A DNA stretch of 28,162 bases from an uncultured Clostridium sp. Lineage in GTDB: Bacteria; Bacillota; Clostridia; TANB77; CAG-508. Below, one piece after another: positions 15,474 through 23,334 of this stretch. The notes below the pieces were generated by a model. The model saw only the letters and a program-made list of their open reading frames with translations. It had not been told where the DNA came from and did no database searches. The stretch spans positions 1 to 28,162 of the forward strand of contig USDL01000016.1 of the NCBI GenBank assembly GCA_900553365.1. The letters are read 5' to 3'. Position 1 is the first letter of the stretch. Each line of letters begins with the position of its first letter. The position numbers and the translations under genes are program-made.

Positions 15474-16331
15474 CTAGCTAAATTCTTTTTTGTTTATTTC
15501 TCCATTTATTCCTATGAAATTCTTTATTTTTATTTTGTCTTTTTCTATTTGTTCAAAAGCCTTTATTATAGGTTTTTGATATAGTTTTGCTTCATATACT
15601 ATCTTGCTGTCAAATCCTTCCATTTTGTATTGACTTGGAATTTCTATTTCCCAATTTTTAATATTTACACCTAAGAATTTTTTTGACTTTATGTTTATAT
15701 TTTTAGGTATGTTTATAATTATTGCTTTATTTGGTATATTTATTTTGTTTAATGCTTCTTCAGTAAAGTCCATATTTATTATTATATCTGTACTGTTTAT
15801 GTTGCTTTTCATATTGCTAGATAGTTTTATTAGTATACCTAATTCTTCATATAAATAATCTACTATTTTCTTAAATTTTCTTGTGTTATTTGTTATTATG
15901 TTTATTCTTTTTGCATTTTTGGCTAGTATATTTATGTTTTGTAAATTTATTTCGTTATTTTCGTTTGTTAGTATTGTAATTTCTCCAGTTTCTATTTTGC
16001 TTTTTTTGTATTGATATATTTTTTGTACTGTGTTGTATATCATGAGTTTTGATAGCTTTGTACCATCTAAAATATTAATGTTGTAGCTATATAATATATT
16101 TTTAGCTTCCTCGTTTTGCATTAGTTTTTCTTCTAAAACTATGTTTTTTATGTTGTTAATATAGAAGTATTTACCTAGTTTTTCCAAAATTCTTTTTGCA
16201 TTTCTTGGTCTACTTTTATTATTTATTGGTATGTATATTAAGGTTTTGCCATCTATTTGTTCTTTTTTGAATATAGCAAATAGTTTATATATGAATTTAG
16301 CTTTTTCGAATTGTTTAACATATATTATCAT
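15474..16331 (-). CDS. Conserved-looking hypothetical protein, Ile/Asn/Lys-rich
   Basis: I cannot name this gene. Seen: 285 residues from the chosen start, soluble, very rich in Ile, Asn and Lys. The middle (about 118-195) alternates beta strands and helices in a Rossmann-like way (EITILTNEN, AKRINIITNN, STDIIINMDF), followed by AIIINIPKNINI. An N-terminal half of similar alpha/beta character precedes it. No glycine-rich nucleotide loop is seen, so a dinucleotide cofactor is doubtful. Start choice: GTG at 16340 lies within the AGGTGAT ribosome site; the ATG at 16331 is correctly spaced after it. Context: 44 bp after mnmA and probably cotranscribed. Confidence 0.7.
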   Translation of the reverse strand: MIIYVKQFEKAKFIYKLFAIFKKEQIDGKTLIYIPINNKSRPRNAKRILEKLGKYFYINNIKNIVLEEKLMQNEEAKNILYSYNINILDGTKLSKLMIYNTVQKIYQYKKSKIETGEITILTNENNEINLQNINILAKNAKRINIITNNTRKFKKIVDYLYEELGILIKLSSNMKSNINSTDIIINMDFTEEALNKINIPNKAIIINIPKNINIKSKKFLGVNIKNWEIEIPSQYKMEGFDSKIVYEAKLYQKPIIKAFEQIEKDKIKIKNFIGINGEINKKEFS

Positions 16332-16375
16332 AAATATCACCTAAAACATTATATTTATGATTTTTCAAATTTATG

Positions 16376-17443
16376 TCAAATAATCTTCCCTCCACCTATT
16401 ACAACATCATCAATGTAGAATACTACTGATTGTCCTCTTGTAATTGCTCTTTGAGGCTCAGCAAATTCAAGCTTTGCAATGCCTTCCTTTTCTGGGTATA
16501 GTATTGCTTCTGCTTCTTTTGCAGCATATCTTATTTTTGCTTTAACTTCTATTGGGTTAGTTTTATCTATCTTCACTGTATAATTTAGGTCTTTTGCATA
16601 TAGCTCTTTAGAGTATATATCTTTTTCTTCTCCAACTATAAGTCTATTGTTATTTGTATCTAAATCTATTACATATAATGGTGTTTCATTAGATATGCCT
16701 AGGCCTTTTCTTTGGCCTATTGTATAATGTATTAATCCTTTATGTGTGCCTAATACTTTGCCTTCTTTATTTACAATTTGACCTGGTTTTGATTCAACTT
16801 TGCCGCTTCTTAATAAAAAACCTGCATAATCGTCATCAGGAATAAAGCATATTTCTTGGCTATCTGGCTTCTTAGCAGTTAGCAAGTCATGTTCTTTTGC
16901 AATTTCACGTATTTGTTCTTTATTTTCAAACTTTCCTAATGGGAATAAAACTTTATCTATTATTTCTCTTGGAATGTTGTATAACACATAGCTTTGGTCT
17001 TTTTTTCCTGCATTTGATTTTTTTAATACATATTGATTATATTTTTCGCTATATTCGGTTTTTGCATAATGTCCTGTTGCTATATAGTCACATTCTAATT
17101 CCATAGCTTTTCTAAAAAAGTAATTGAACTTTAGAAATTTGTTACATTCTATACATGGGTTTGGTGTTATTGCCTTAGAATATTCTTCAATGAAATTATC
17201 TATAACACATTTTTGAAATTCCTTTTTTAAATTTAAAGTATAGTGTGGTATTCCCAATTTTTCGCATACTCTTTTTGCGTCTAATATATTGTCATCTCCG
17301 CAACATTTGCTTTGTTCGTTTTCATCTTCTGGATCCCATAATTTCATGGTAGCACCAATAACTTCATATCCCTGCTCAAGTAAAATAATTGCAGCAACAC
17401 TGCTATCAACGCCACCACTCATTCCTAGTAAAACTCTTTTCAT
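16376..17443 (-). CDS. mnmA: tRNA-specific 2-thiouridylase MnmA
   Basis: Adenylates and thiolates U34 of the tRNAs for Lys, Glu and Gln in the cytoplasm. Seen: 355 residues, normal length. The PP-loop SGGVDSS (9-15) binds ATP. The catalytic pair is Cys97 in NPCIEC and Cys199 in EICFIPDDDY. TGHYAK (123-128) and GQRKGLGIS are further family blocks. AAGGAG precedes the ATG. The stop is TGA. Context: just downstream of a hairpin that separates it from galE. Because U34 thiolation affects reading of A/G-ending codons and frame maintenance, it is of mild interest next to the shift sites in the TPR gene, but no link is shown. Confidence 0.97.
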   Translation of the reverse strand: MKRVLLGMSGGVDSSVAAIILLEQGYEVIGATMKLWDPEDENEQSKCCGDDNILDAKRVCEKLGIPHYTLNLKKEFQKCVIDNFIEEYSKAITPNPCIECNKFLKFNYFFRKAMELECDYIATGHYAKTEYSEKYNQYVLKKSNAGKKDQSYVLYNIPREIIDKVLFPLGKFENKEQIREIAKEHDLLTAKKPDSQEICFIPDDDYAGFLLRSGKVESKPGQIVNKEGKVLGTHKGLIHYTIGQRKGLGISNETPLYVIDLDTNNNRLIVGEEKDIYSKELYAKDLNYTVKIDKTNPIEVKAKIRYAAKEAEAILYPEKEGIAKLEFAEPQRAITRGQSVVFYIDDVVIGGGKII

Positions 17444-17456
17444 ATTATATCTCCTT

Positions 17457-17479
17457 AAAACGGCTATAATAGCCGTTTT
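17457..17479. terminator. Hairpin terminator between galE and mnmA
   Basis: Perfect 10-bp stem AAAACGGCTA / TAGCCGTTTT (17457-17466, 17470-17479) with a 3-nt loop. On the minus strand it starts 5 bp after the galE stop and ends in UUUU, right before the mnmA ribosome site. On the plus strand the T-run is longer (seven). Probably partial termination, or processing between the two genes. Confidence 0.6.
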
Positions 17480-17484
17480 TTTAT

Positions 17485-18486
17485 CTATTCATTATTATTA
17501 ATAAAATTCCATCCATCTTTGCACATCTCTTCTATGCCTTTTTCTGCTTTCCAGCCTAGTTCTTTTTCAGCTTTGCTTGCGTCTGCATAACATGCTGGTA
17601 TATCCCCTGCTCTTCTTGCTCCTATTACATAGTTTACTTTTACATTATTTACTTTTTCAAATGTTTTTACTAATTCTAATACTGAGTAGCCATTACCTGT
17701 TCCAAGATTATATATTTTTACTCCAGTTTCTTTTCTTATTTTGTCTAATGCTTTTAGATGTCCTTTACTTAAGTCTACAACATGGATATAATCTCTTATT
17801 CCTGTTCCATCTTTAGTTGGGTAATCATCTCCAAATATTGTTAGCTTCTCATATTTTCCTTTTGCAACTCTCATTATATATGGCATAATATTATTTGGTA
17901 TTCCATTTGGAACTTCACCTATTAAACCACTTTCATGAGCTCCTATTGGGTTAAAATATCTTAATATTGCTACACTAAAGTTTTTATCTGCAACTGCTAC
18001 ATCTTGCAAAATTTGCTCTATCATTAGCTTTGTACTTCCATAAGGATTTGTTGTTGATAGTGGAAAATCTTCTTTTATTGGTAATTCTTTAGGATTTCCA
18101 TATACTGTTGCTGATGAGCTAAATACCATTTTTGAACATCCATATTTTTTCATTAATTTTAATAATATAAGTGTTCCTGTAATGTTGTTATGATAGTATT
18201 CTATTGGCTTTTGAACAGATTCTCCAACTGCTTTTAATCCTGCAAAATGAATTACAGATTCTATCTCGTTTTCTTTAAAAATCTGCTCTAATTTTTCTTC
18301 ATCTAGTAAGTCTACTTCATAAAATTTAAAATCTTTTTTAGTTATTTGTTTTATCTTGTTTAATACTTCTGGCGAACTATTTGAGAAATTATCTACAATT
18401 ACTATTTCTTCTCCTTTATTTAATAATTCTACTACTGTATGGCTACCTATGTAACCTGCTCCTCCTGTTACTAAAATTTTACTCAT
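17485..18486 (-). CDS. galE: UDP-glucose 4-epimerase
   Basis: Interconverts UDP-glucose and UDP-galactose (or the N-acetyl forms) using bound NAD; cytoplasmic, feeding cell-surface polysaccharide. Seen: 333 residues. The NAD loop GGAGYIGSH is at 8-16. The catalytic SSSAT (123-127) and Y149-x-x-x-K153 (in NPYGSTK) are present, and GTGNGYSVLE and the C-terminal RRAGDIPACYAD complete the GalE pattern. Start choice: the frame opens at 18516 inside the end of polA, but AGGAGAG lies 7-8 nt before the ATG at 18486 and MSKILVTGG is the normal beginning. Context: 16 bp after polA, with a terminator-like hairpin after its stop. Confidence 0.95.
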   Translation of the reverse strand: MSKILVTGGAGYIGSHTVVELLNKGEEIVIVDNFSNSSPEVLNKIKQITKKDFKFYEVDLLDEEKLEQIFKENEIESVIHFAGLKAVGESVQKPIEYYHNNITGTLILLKLMKKYGCSKMVFSSSATVYGNPKELPIKEDFPLSTTNPYGSTKLMIEQILQDVAVADKNFSVAILRYFNPIGAHESGLIGEVPNGIPNNIMPYIMRVAKGKYEKLTIFGDDYPTKDGTGIRDYIHVVDLSKGHLKALDKIRKETGVKIYNLGTGNGYSVLELVKTFEKVNNVKVNYVIGARRAGDIPACYADASKAEKELGWKAEKGIEEMCKDGWNFINNNE

Positions 18487-18502
18487 AAAAAACACTCTCC
18501 TT

Positions 18503-21166
18503 TTATTTAGCGTCATATAAATTTTTGCCTTCTTCTATGTCTATTTTTAATGGCACATTTAATTTTATTACATTTTCCATTTCTTGTTTTAAAATTTGCT
18601 CTACTTTATCTTTTTCATCTGGTACTGTTTCTATTAATAGTTCATCATGTACTTGTAAGATTATTTTTGATTTTAAATTTTGTTTGTTAAATTCATTATA
18701 TATATTTATCATTGCAAGTTTCATTATATCAGCTGCTGTTCCTTGTATTGGAGTATTCATGGCTATTCTATGCCCAAATTGTCTTACCATATAATTGTTT
18801 GAATTTATTTCTGGCACATACCTTCTTCTATGAAATAATGTTTCAACATATCCATCTTTTTGTGCAGTTTCAACTATTGTTTCCATAAAGTTTTTTATGC
18901 CTTGATATTTTTCCAAATACTGCTCTATATATTGTTTTGCTTCTTTTTTTGGTATTTTTAATTGTTCTGATAATCCAAAATCACTAATTCCATATACTAT
19001 TCCAAAATTTACAGCTTTTGCTTTTGTTCTTTGTTCTTTTGTTACCTCTTCTATTGGTGTATTAAATACTTTTGAGGCAACTTGCAAATGTATATCTTCA
19101 TTATGGTTAAAAGCTTCTATCATTTGCTTGTCATTTGATATATGTGCAAGTACTCTTAATTCTATTTGAGAATAATCTGCATCTATAAATATGTTTCCTG
19201 GCTCTGGTTTGAATACTTTTCTTAAGTTCTTTCCAAGCTCATTTCTTGTTGGTATGTTCTGTAAATTTGGCTCTGTTGAGCTTATTCTACCTGTTGTTGT
19301 TACTGTTTGGTGAAAGCTTGAATGTATTTTTTTAGTATTGCTATTTATATAGGTTATTAGTCCTTCAACATAGGTTGAATTTAGCTTTCCTATTTGCCTA
19401 TATTCTAGCAATTTTTCTATTATTGGGTGTGTGAATTTTAGTTTTTCTAATATTTCTACCCCTGTTGAATAACCTTTTTTATTCTTTTTTCCCATTGGTA
19501 ATTCAAGCTTTTCAAAAAGTATTTCTCCTAGTTGTTTTGGCGAATTTATATTAAATTCTTCTCCAGCTAGGTCGTATATTTCTTTTGTTAGTTCTTCTAT
19601 CCTGTTTTTTAATTCTTTTCCAAATTCTAATAGTTCTTCTTTATCTACATATATTCCTTGATATTGCATATCTGCTAAAACTTCAGATAGTGGCATTTCT
19701 ATTTTATTGAATAGCTCCAAAGTATCTGTTTGTTCCATTTTTTCTGTTAATGTGTAGTATAGCTTATTAATTAAATATGCATATATATAATCTTTTTTAC
19801 TAGTTTTTGTTTCTTCTGGTGTGTCAAACAAAGTTAGTTGCTTTTCTTGAGGTTCTTCATTTTTTAGATATGTTGCTAGGTCTATTTTTAAATATTCTTC
19901 TGCAAGGTATTCTATCGTGTATTTGCTTATATTTGAATTTAATAAATACCCTGCTATTTCTATGTCAAACATAAGGTTTTTAGGTGTTATGCCTTCTTGT
20001 TTTAGTAGAATATAATCTATCTTTTGCTTATAACCTATTTTTAAAATTTCTTCATCTTCAAAGATAGCCTTTATGTCTTGTGGTTTTATTAAATATGCTT
20101 TGTTCTCCTTTTCAGAGTATACGGTTATTCCTTCTATTTTTGTGTTTAATATGCCTGCTCCTACTTCTGGTTTTGTTATAATATAATAATATATTTTTTT
20201 GCTCATTTTTACTTCTTCAATATATTCTTTAAGCTGATTTTCGTTTATTTCTTCAGTTTCAATATCTATATTTGTTTCTTCATCTTGTGTTTTTTCTAGT
20301 TCAAATCTTTCTATAAATCTATTAAATTTTAGTTTTGTAAACATTTCTGTAATTTTAGATTTATCCCATTCTCCAATTTTCATATCATCTAGTTTTTTAT
20401 CTATTGGAGCTTTTAAATCTATCGTTCCAAGTGTTCTTGATAAAAAAGCTAGCTCCTTATTTTGCTCAACTTTTTCTTTCAATTTGCCTTTTAATTCGTC
20501 TACATGATTATATATGCCTTCAATATTTTTGTAATTTTTAATTAATGTTATCGCTGTTTTCTCCCCAACGCCTGGTATTCCTGGTATATTATCAGAGCTA
20601 TCACCTGCTAAGCCTTTTACCTCTATTAAGCTTTTTGGTGGTAGTCCATATTTTTCGTTTATTTTTTCTACTGTATAGTCTTCAGTTTCAGTTTTGCCTT
20701 GAACTGTGTGTGGAATTCTAACTTTTATATGCTCATCAATTAATTGAAAACTATCTCTATCTCCTGTTAAAATTGTTACTTCAAGATTATTTTTTTGTCC
20801 CCATTTTGCAAGTGTTCCTATTATATCATCTGCCTCGTAGCCCTCTTTTTCTATAACTTTTATGTTCATTGCATTTAAGATTTCTTTTAATATTGGCATT
20901 TGAGACGCAAGTTCATTTGGCATACCTTTTCTGTTTGCTTTATATCCTTCGTATAGTTTATGTCTATGTGTTGGAGCTTTTAAGTCAAATGTTACTACTA
21001 AGTATTGTGGTTTCAAATCTTCAATTATTTTAAACATTATAGTCAAAAACCCATATATTGCATTTGTATATGTCCCATCTTCAGTCATCATAAGTTTTGT
21101 TGACATAGTTCCATAAAAAGCTCTATTTAATATACTATTTCCATCTATCAAAACTAAATTTTCCAA
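18503..21166 (-). CDS. polA: DNA polymerase I
   Basis: Replication and repair polymerase that removes RNA primers. Seen: 887 residues. The 5' nuclease domain (about 1-290) has GYEADDIIGTLA and GDSSDNIPGIPGVGEKTA. The central 3'-5' exonuclease region (about 310-480) lacks the DxE metal motif, so proofreading is probably lost, as in Taq and Bst enzymes. The polymerase domain has motif A DADYSQIELR (D662), the O-helix R713/K717/F721/Y725 (RTKAKAVNFGIVYG) and motif C HDE (840-842). Start choice: TTG at 21166 after GGGGG; MENLVLIDGNS is the usual N-terminus, so a TTG start is likely real. Context: possible start of a polA-galE unit. Confidence 0.97.
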   Translation of the reverse strand: MENLVLIDGNSILNRAFYGTMSTKLMMTEDGTYTNAIYGFLTIMFKIIEDLKPQYLVVTFDLKAPTHRHKLYEGYKANRKGMPNELASQMPILKEILNAMNIKVIEKEGYEADDIIGTLAKWGQKNNLEVTILTGDRDSFQLIDEHIKVRIPHTVQGKTETEDYTVEKINEKYGLPPKSLIEVKGLAGDSSDNIPGIPGVGEKTAITLIKNYKNIEGIYNHVDELKGKLKEKVEQNKELAFLSRTLGTIDLKAPIDKKLDDMKIGEWDKSKITEMFTKLKFNRFIERFELEKTQDEETNIDIETEEINENQLKEYIEEVKMSKKIYYYIITKPEVGAGILNTKIEGITVYSEKENKAYLIKPQDIKAIFEDEEILKIGYKQKIDYILLKQEGITPKNLMFDIEIAGYLLNSNISKYTIEYLAEEYLKIDLATYLKNEEPQEKQLTLFDTPEETKTSKKDYIYAYLINKLYYTLTEKMEQTDTLELFNKIEMPLSEVLADMQYQGIYVDKEELLEFGKELKNRIEELTKEIYDLAGEEFNINSPKQLGEILFEKLELPMGKKNKKGYSTGVEILEKLKFTHPIIEKLLEYRQIGKLNSTYVEGLITYINSNTKKIHSSFHQTVTTTGRISSTEPNLQNIPTRNELGKNLRKVFKPEPGNIFIDADYSQIELRVLAHISNDKQMIEAFNHNEDIHLQVASKVFNTPIEEVTKEQRTKAKAVNFGIVYGISDFGLSEQLKIPKKEAKQYIEQYLEKYQGIKNFMETIVETAQKDGYVETLFHRRRYVPEINSNNYMVRQFGHRIAMNTPIQGTAADIMKLAMINIYNEFNKQNLKSKIILQVHDELLIETVPDEKDKVEQILKQEMENVIKLNVPLKIDIEEGKNLYDAK

Positions 21167-21204
21167 AATTTTCCCCCTGTTTAAGTTATTTTTTTTGCTT
21201 TTAT

Positions 21205-21210
21205 ACTATA
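21205..21210 (-). promoter_or_regulatory. Possible extended -10 promoter element of polA
   Basis: TATAGT preceded by TGA (extended -10 type) on the minus strand, about 40 bp before the polA start. The matching -35 is weak (TGGAAA at 17 bp). Tentative. Confidence 0.4.
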
Positions 21211-21319
21211 TCACATTTAACAACTTTTTTCCATATATAGAGCAATAAAAATAGTAAAATGTTCTTTTTAGATTTTTAAAATTTATTAAATTATAGAAAG
21301 TACATTGAAAATAAAACAA

Positions 21320-21354
21320 GGATTTAGCAATACCTTATTAGTATCACTAAATCC
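21320..21354 (-). terminator. Hairpin terminator of the pilin-like gene
   Basis: Arms GGATTTAG and CTAAATCC enclose an inner ATAC/GTAT. The two intervening positions pair as U-G and G-U only in minus-strand RNA (they are C/A mismatches on the other strand), giving a 14-bp stem with a 7-nt loop, followed by TTGTTTTATTTT. The strand-specific wobble pairs support minus-strand transcription. Confidence 0.7.
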
Positions 21355-21384
21355 AATTAATGAAAAAATTTACACACTATACTT

Positions 21385-21412
21385 GACAAGCTCTGACAAG
21401 CTCGACAAGCTC
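21385..21412 (-). repeat. Three tandem copies of GAGCTTGTC downstream of the variable region
   Basis: Copies at 21404-21412, 21395-21403 and 21385-21393 (minus strand GAGCTTGTC), the last two separated by one base. They begin 17 bp after the stop of the pilin-like gene. The AGCTTG in them can pair with CAAGCT at 21421-21426. Slippage-prone; role unknown. Confidence 0.8.
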
Positions 21413-21429
21413 GTTTTATTAGCTTGGTT

Positions 21430-22557
21430 TTAATTCTCTGTTTCGATTATAATCTCTCCAACTTCTGGGATTTGAGATGTTAGAGAAACTACAGAACGAA
21501 GCCCCAACTCACCGTCGACCTCAACGCCACCAGAGGCGAAGGTGGTGCAACAAGAGTACGCACTGCCTTCGAACACAGCCCCTGGACCAAAGCAAGCATA
21601 ACCGGTATTAGCATACGCATTGACACCACGAGAAGCCAGCCAGTATCCTGTATCTGATGCTAGAATTAAATTTTTTCTTGCTTCTGTTGCTTCTGTTGAC
21701 GAAATACGATAAGAATATCCATCTAATGGATATTCTCCTAGTGCTGCCTCTGTATTTCTTCCATCTGGTGTTTGATGGTTATTTTTTATGTCGTTCCATA
21801 TTGGTAAACTGCTTAATTTTGTTGTTAAATTATTTACTGTTTGTTCGTTTCCGCTTTTATCATAATACATTCCTTTTGGCTTTGTGTAGCCTAAGCAATT
21901 ATTTACATCCTCTATTGTCATGCCTCTTGCGTCTTTTCCATATAACTCTCTACACATTCTATTTATTTCTGTTGGTCCATTGTTGTATGCTGCTGCACCT
22001 TTTAATGTAAGTGTTTCTGTTGTTGGTGTTTCTGTTGTTATTAATAATGTTTCATTTGTTCCGTTTTCATTTATATCTGCTACTCCCATTACTACATAAG
22101 TTGGTTCTGCTGTTAGACTGATGGTTTGGTTTTCTGTATGTCCACTCATTGCTGCTGTTATTGTTGTTGTTATTGCACCTTCTGTGTCTCTTACTGCTTT
22201 ATACTTTATTTCTTGCCCTATTTCTACTGTTAATCCATTGCTTGAATCTCCATTTGCATGTTCTTTACATAAATCACATGTACATGTAAATTTATCTCCA
22301 TTTACTTTCCAGTCATGAACCTCTTCTACTATTTTTGCGTCTTTCATATAATCTTCTAATGTTTTCCCATTTCCTATGCTTGGATTATACGCTTCTTCCT
22401 TTGCTATTGCATTACGATATGCATCCCCTGTTTTTTCTGCGTGGCCTATTAAGTCACTATTTACTATTACATTCACACTTACAGCCACTAGTATTAGCAT
22501 TACTACTATTGTAATTATTAACGCTACTAAAGTTATACCTTTTTCTTCTTTTCTCAT
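21430..22557 (-). CDS. Type IV pilin-like protein with C-type-lectin-like variable C-terminus
   Basis: Seen: 375 residues. The N-terminus KGITLVALIITIVVMLILVAV is a prepilin/pseudopilin-type leader, cut after Gly by prepilin peptidase in related proteins. The middle has a Cys-rich segment (TCTCDLC, about 91-97) and a beta-rich Thr-rich part (about 110-190). The C-terminus (about 200-375) ends in a segment framed by YWLASR (305-310) and GLRSVVSL (352-359), a frame I associate with CLec-fold proteins diversified by retroelements in gut clostridia. Codons between those anchors differ sharply from the rest of the gene: adenine-poor and GC-rich. Context: own promoter, long leader with a small ORF, and a terminator after it. 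Inference: surface-displayed ligand-binding protein and DGR target. No pilus assembly genes are nearby. Confidence 0.85.
   Translation of the reverse strand: MRKEEKGITLVALIITIVVMLILVAVSVNVIVNSDLIGHAEKTGDAYRNAIAKEEAYNPSIGNGKTLEDYMKDAKIVEEVHDWKVNGDKFTCTCDLCKEHANGDSSNGLTVEIGQEIKYKAVRDTEGAITTTITAAMSGHTENQTISLTAEPTYVVMGVADINENGTNETLLITTETPTTETLTLKGAAAYNNGPTEINRMCRELYGKDARGMTIEDVNNCLGYTKPKGMYYDKSGNEQTVNNLTTKLSSLPIWNDIKNNHQTPDGRNTEAALGEYPLDGYSYRISSTEATEARKNLILASDTGYWLASRGVNAYANTGYACFGPGAVFEGSAYSCCTTFASGGVEVDGELGLRSVVSLTSQIPEVGEIIIETEN
21491..21639 (-). other. Candidate DGR variable region in the pilin-like gene
   Basis: By hand count, 17 of 149 coding-strand bases are A (about 11%) and 83 are G or C (about 56%), in a window that is otherwise about 30% GC with A-rich coding strands. 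DGRs mutate template adenines, so a diversified region loses A and keeps C/T third bases, as seen here (GGT, TAT, GCT, GTC, TGC codons). It sits at the C-terminus between conserved anchors, the usual place. No template repeat or reverse transcriptase is in the window. Confidence 0.65.
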
Positions 22558-22617
22558 CTTTTAATTTCCCCTTCCTTTTTTTACTCATTGCCTGCACTCC
22601 ACCAGCCAAACGCAAAA

Positions 22618-22638
22618 AGAGACGGACTACCCATCTCT
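22618..22638 (-). terminator. Terminator-like hairpin in the pilin leader (possible attenuator)
   Basis: AGAGATGG pairs with CCGTCTCT (one U-G pair, 8 bp, 5-nt loop) on the minus strand, followed directly by TTTTT then GCG. It lies about 60 nt before the pilin start and 40 nt after the small leader ORF, so transcripts would have to read through it to express the pilin. Confidence 0.6.
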
Positions 22639-22678
22639 TATATACAACTTTAATAAAGCATAAAAACTTATGCCTCTT

Positions 22679-22750
22679 TCATTTTCTAGTGACCATAGTG
22701 TGTGTGTGTGTGTGTACAGCCCCAAGGCTTTCAGCTACTGTTCGTCTCAT
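22679..22750 (-). CDS. Small leader ORF (23 aa) spanning a dinucleotide repeat
   Basis: Seen: ATG at 22750 with AAAGGAGAG 6 nt upstream, 30 nt after the predicted transcript start. The 23-codon frame contains alternating His-Thr codons from the (AC)9 tract and stops at TGA (22679-22681). If the tract were one unit longer, the frame would run to 41 codons and stop at a TAG inside the terminator hairpin loop. One unit shorter would give an early TAG. So repeat length would set how far ribosomes travel toward the hairpin. I infer a leader peptide for attenuation or phase variation; no homologue is recognised and it may not be a functional peptide. Confidence 0.45.
   Translation of the reverse strand: MRRTVAESLGAVHTHTHTMVTRK
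22698..22715. repeat. (GT)9 dinucleotide microsatellite
   Basis: Nine GT units on the plus strand ((AC)9 in the leader transcript), inside the small leader ORF. Long perfect dinucleotide tracts are uncommon in bacterial chromosomes and mutate by slippage. Its position between promoter and pilin gene suggests a switch. Confidence 0.9.
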
Positions 22751-22787
22751 AAACTCTCTCCTTTGTTTCTCTCTTCTTACTCCCCTT

Positions 22788-22816
22788 ATCTTATACCATT
22801 TTCTATTTTTTGTCAA
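22788..22816 (-). promoter_or_regulatory. Promoter of the pilin-like gene
   Basis: Perfect TTGACA (22811-22816), 17-bp spacer, TAAGAT (22788-22793) on the minus strand; an overlapping TATAAG at 15 bp is an alternative -10. The predicted leader is about 225 nt long. Confidence 0.7.
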
Positions 22817-23056
22817 CACAAAACCCCAAAATTTTCTTAAAAATACTTTTTAAATAAAAATTTTTGATAATAATAATTTAATATATAAACATTAAATTTC
22901 CATTAAAAGAATTTTGGTTTTTATTGATTTTTTGTTAAAAATATGTTACAAACATTTTATATTATTCTTGGCAATTTCAATTTGCCAATTATGCTTTTAT
23001 TTTCTTAATATTTTTTTCTTTAAGAAAATCAATTAAATTTTAAATCAAATATAGTA
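22817..23056. other. AT-rich intergenic region between divergent promoters
   Basis: About 240 bp with no gene that I can support. It holds two palindromic hairpins: TTGGCAA/TTGCCAA (22968-22988) and TTTTCTTAA/TTAAGAAAA (23000-23028). They might insulate the divergent units or be remnants of the event that brought in the toxin-antitoxin genes. Confidence 0.6.
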
Positions 23057-23085
23057 TTGACTTTTGATAACCAATATGTTATCAT
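23057..23085 (+). promoter_or_regulatory. Promoter and operator of the toxin-antitoxin remnant
   Basis: TTGACT (23057-23062), 17-bp spacer, TATCAT (23080-23085). Within the spacer and -10 lies a perfect inverted repeat GATAAC-caatat-GTTATC (23066-23083), placed as expected for an Xre-type antitoxin that represses its own promoter. Confidence 0.7.
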
Positions 23086-23112
23086 TATATTGTGCTATAG
23101 AAGGAGTTCTAT

Positions 23113-23316
23113 ATGTATAAAATTGTTTTTTATCAAAATACTAAAGATGAAAATGAAGTTTTAACCTACATTAATTATTTGAATCAGCATAATAATAAAG
23201 ATAGTAGGATAAAACTCGAAAAAATTACTGCTTATATGAGACTGTTGCAAACCAATGGTCTTGCTCTCGGAGAACCATACATAAAGCATTTGTGTGATAA
23301 TATGCAGAATACATGA
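23113..23316 (+). pseudogene. HigB/RelE-like toxin, truncated
   Basis: Seen: 67 codons with AGAAGGAG before the ATG. The sequence MYKIVFYQ...RIKLEKITAYMRLLQTNGLALGEPYIKHL matches the N-terminal half of Gp49/HigB-type mRNA interferases, normally about 105-120 residues. After KHL the family should continue with a WELRP-type segment; instead there are eight unrelated residues and TGA. Downstream in another frame, GCA GAA TAC ATG AAA AAG GAG... runs to a stop that overlaps the antitoxin start, looking like the original toxin tail. Inference: an internal deletion with frame change removed the catalytic C-terminal half, so the toxin is probably dead. Antitoxin follows after 18 bp. Confidence 0.75.
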
Positions 23317-23334
23317 AAAAGGAGGATAAAGAAA

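Noticed and set aside
22500..22588. Alternative ATG at 22588 in the pilin leader
   Set aside because: Out of phase with the pilin and without a recognisable product; the pilin ATG at 22557 gives a proper prepilin leader.
22968..23028. Two palindromes as CRISPR or att-type repeats
   Set aside because: Different sequences, no spacing pattern, no cas or integrase gene; treated as simple hairpins in AT-rich DNA.
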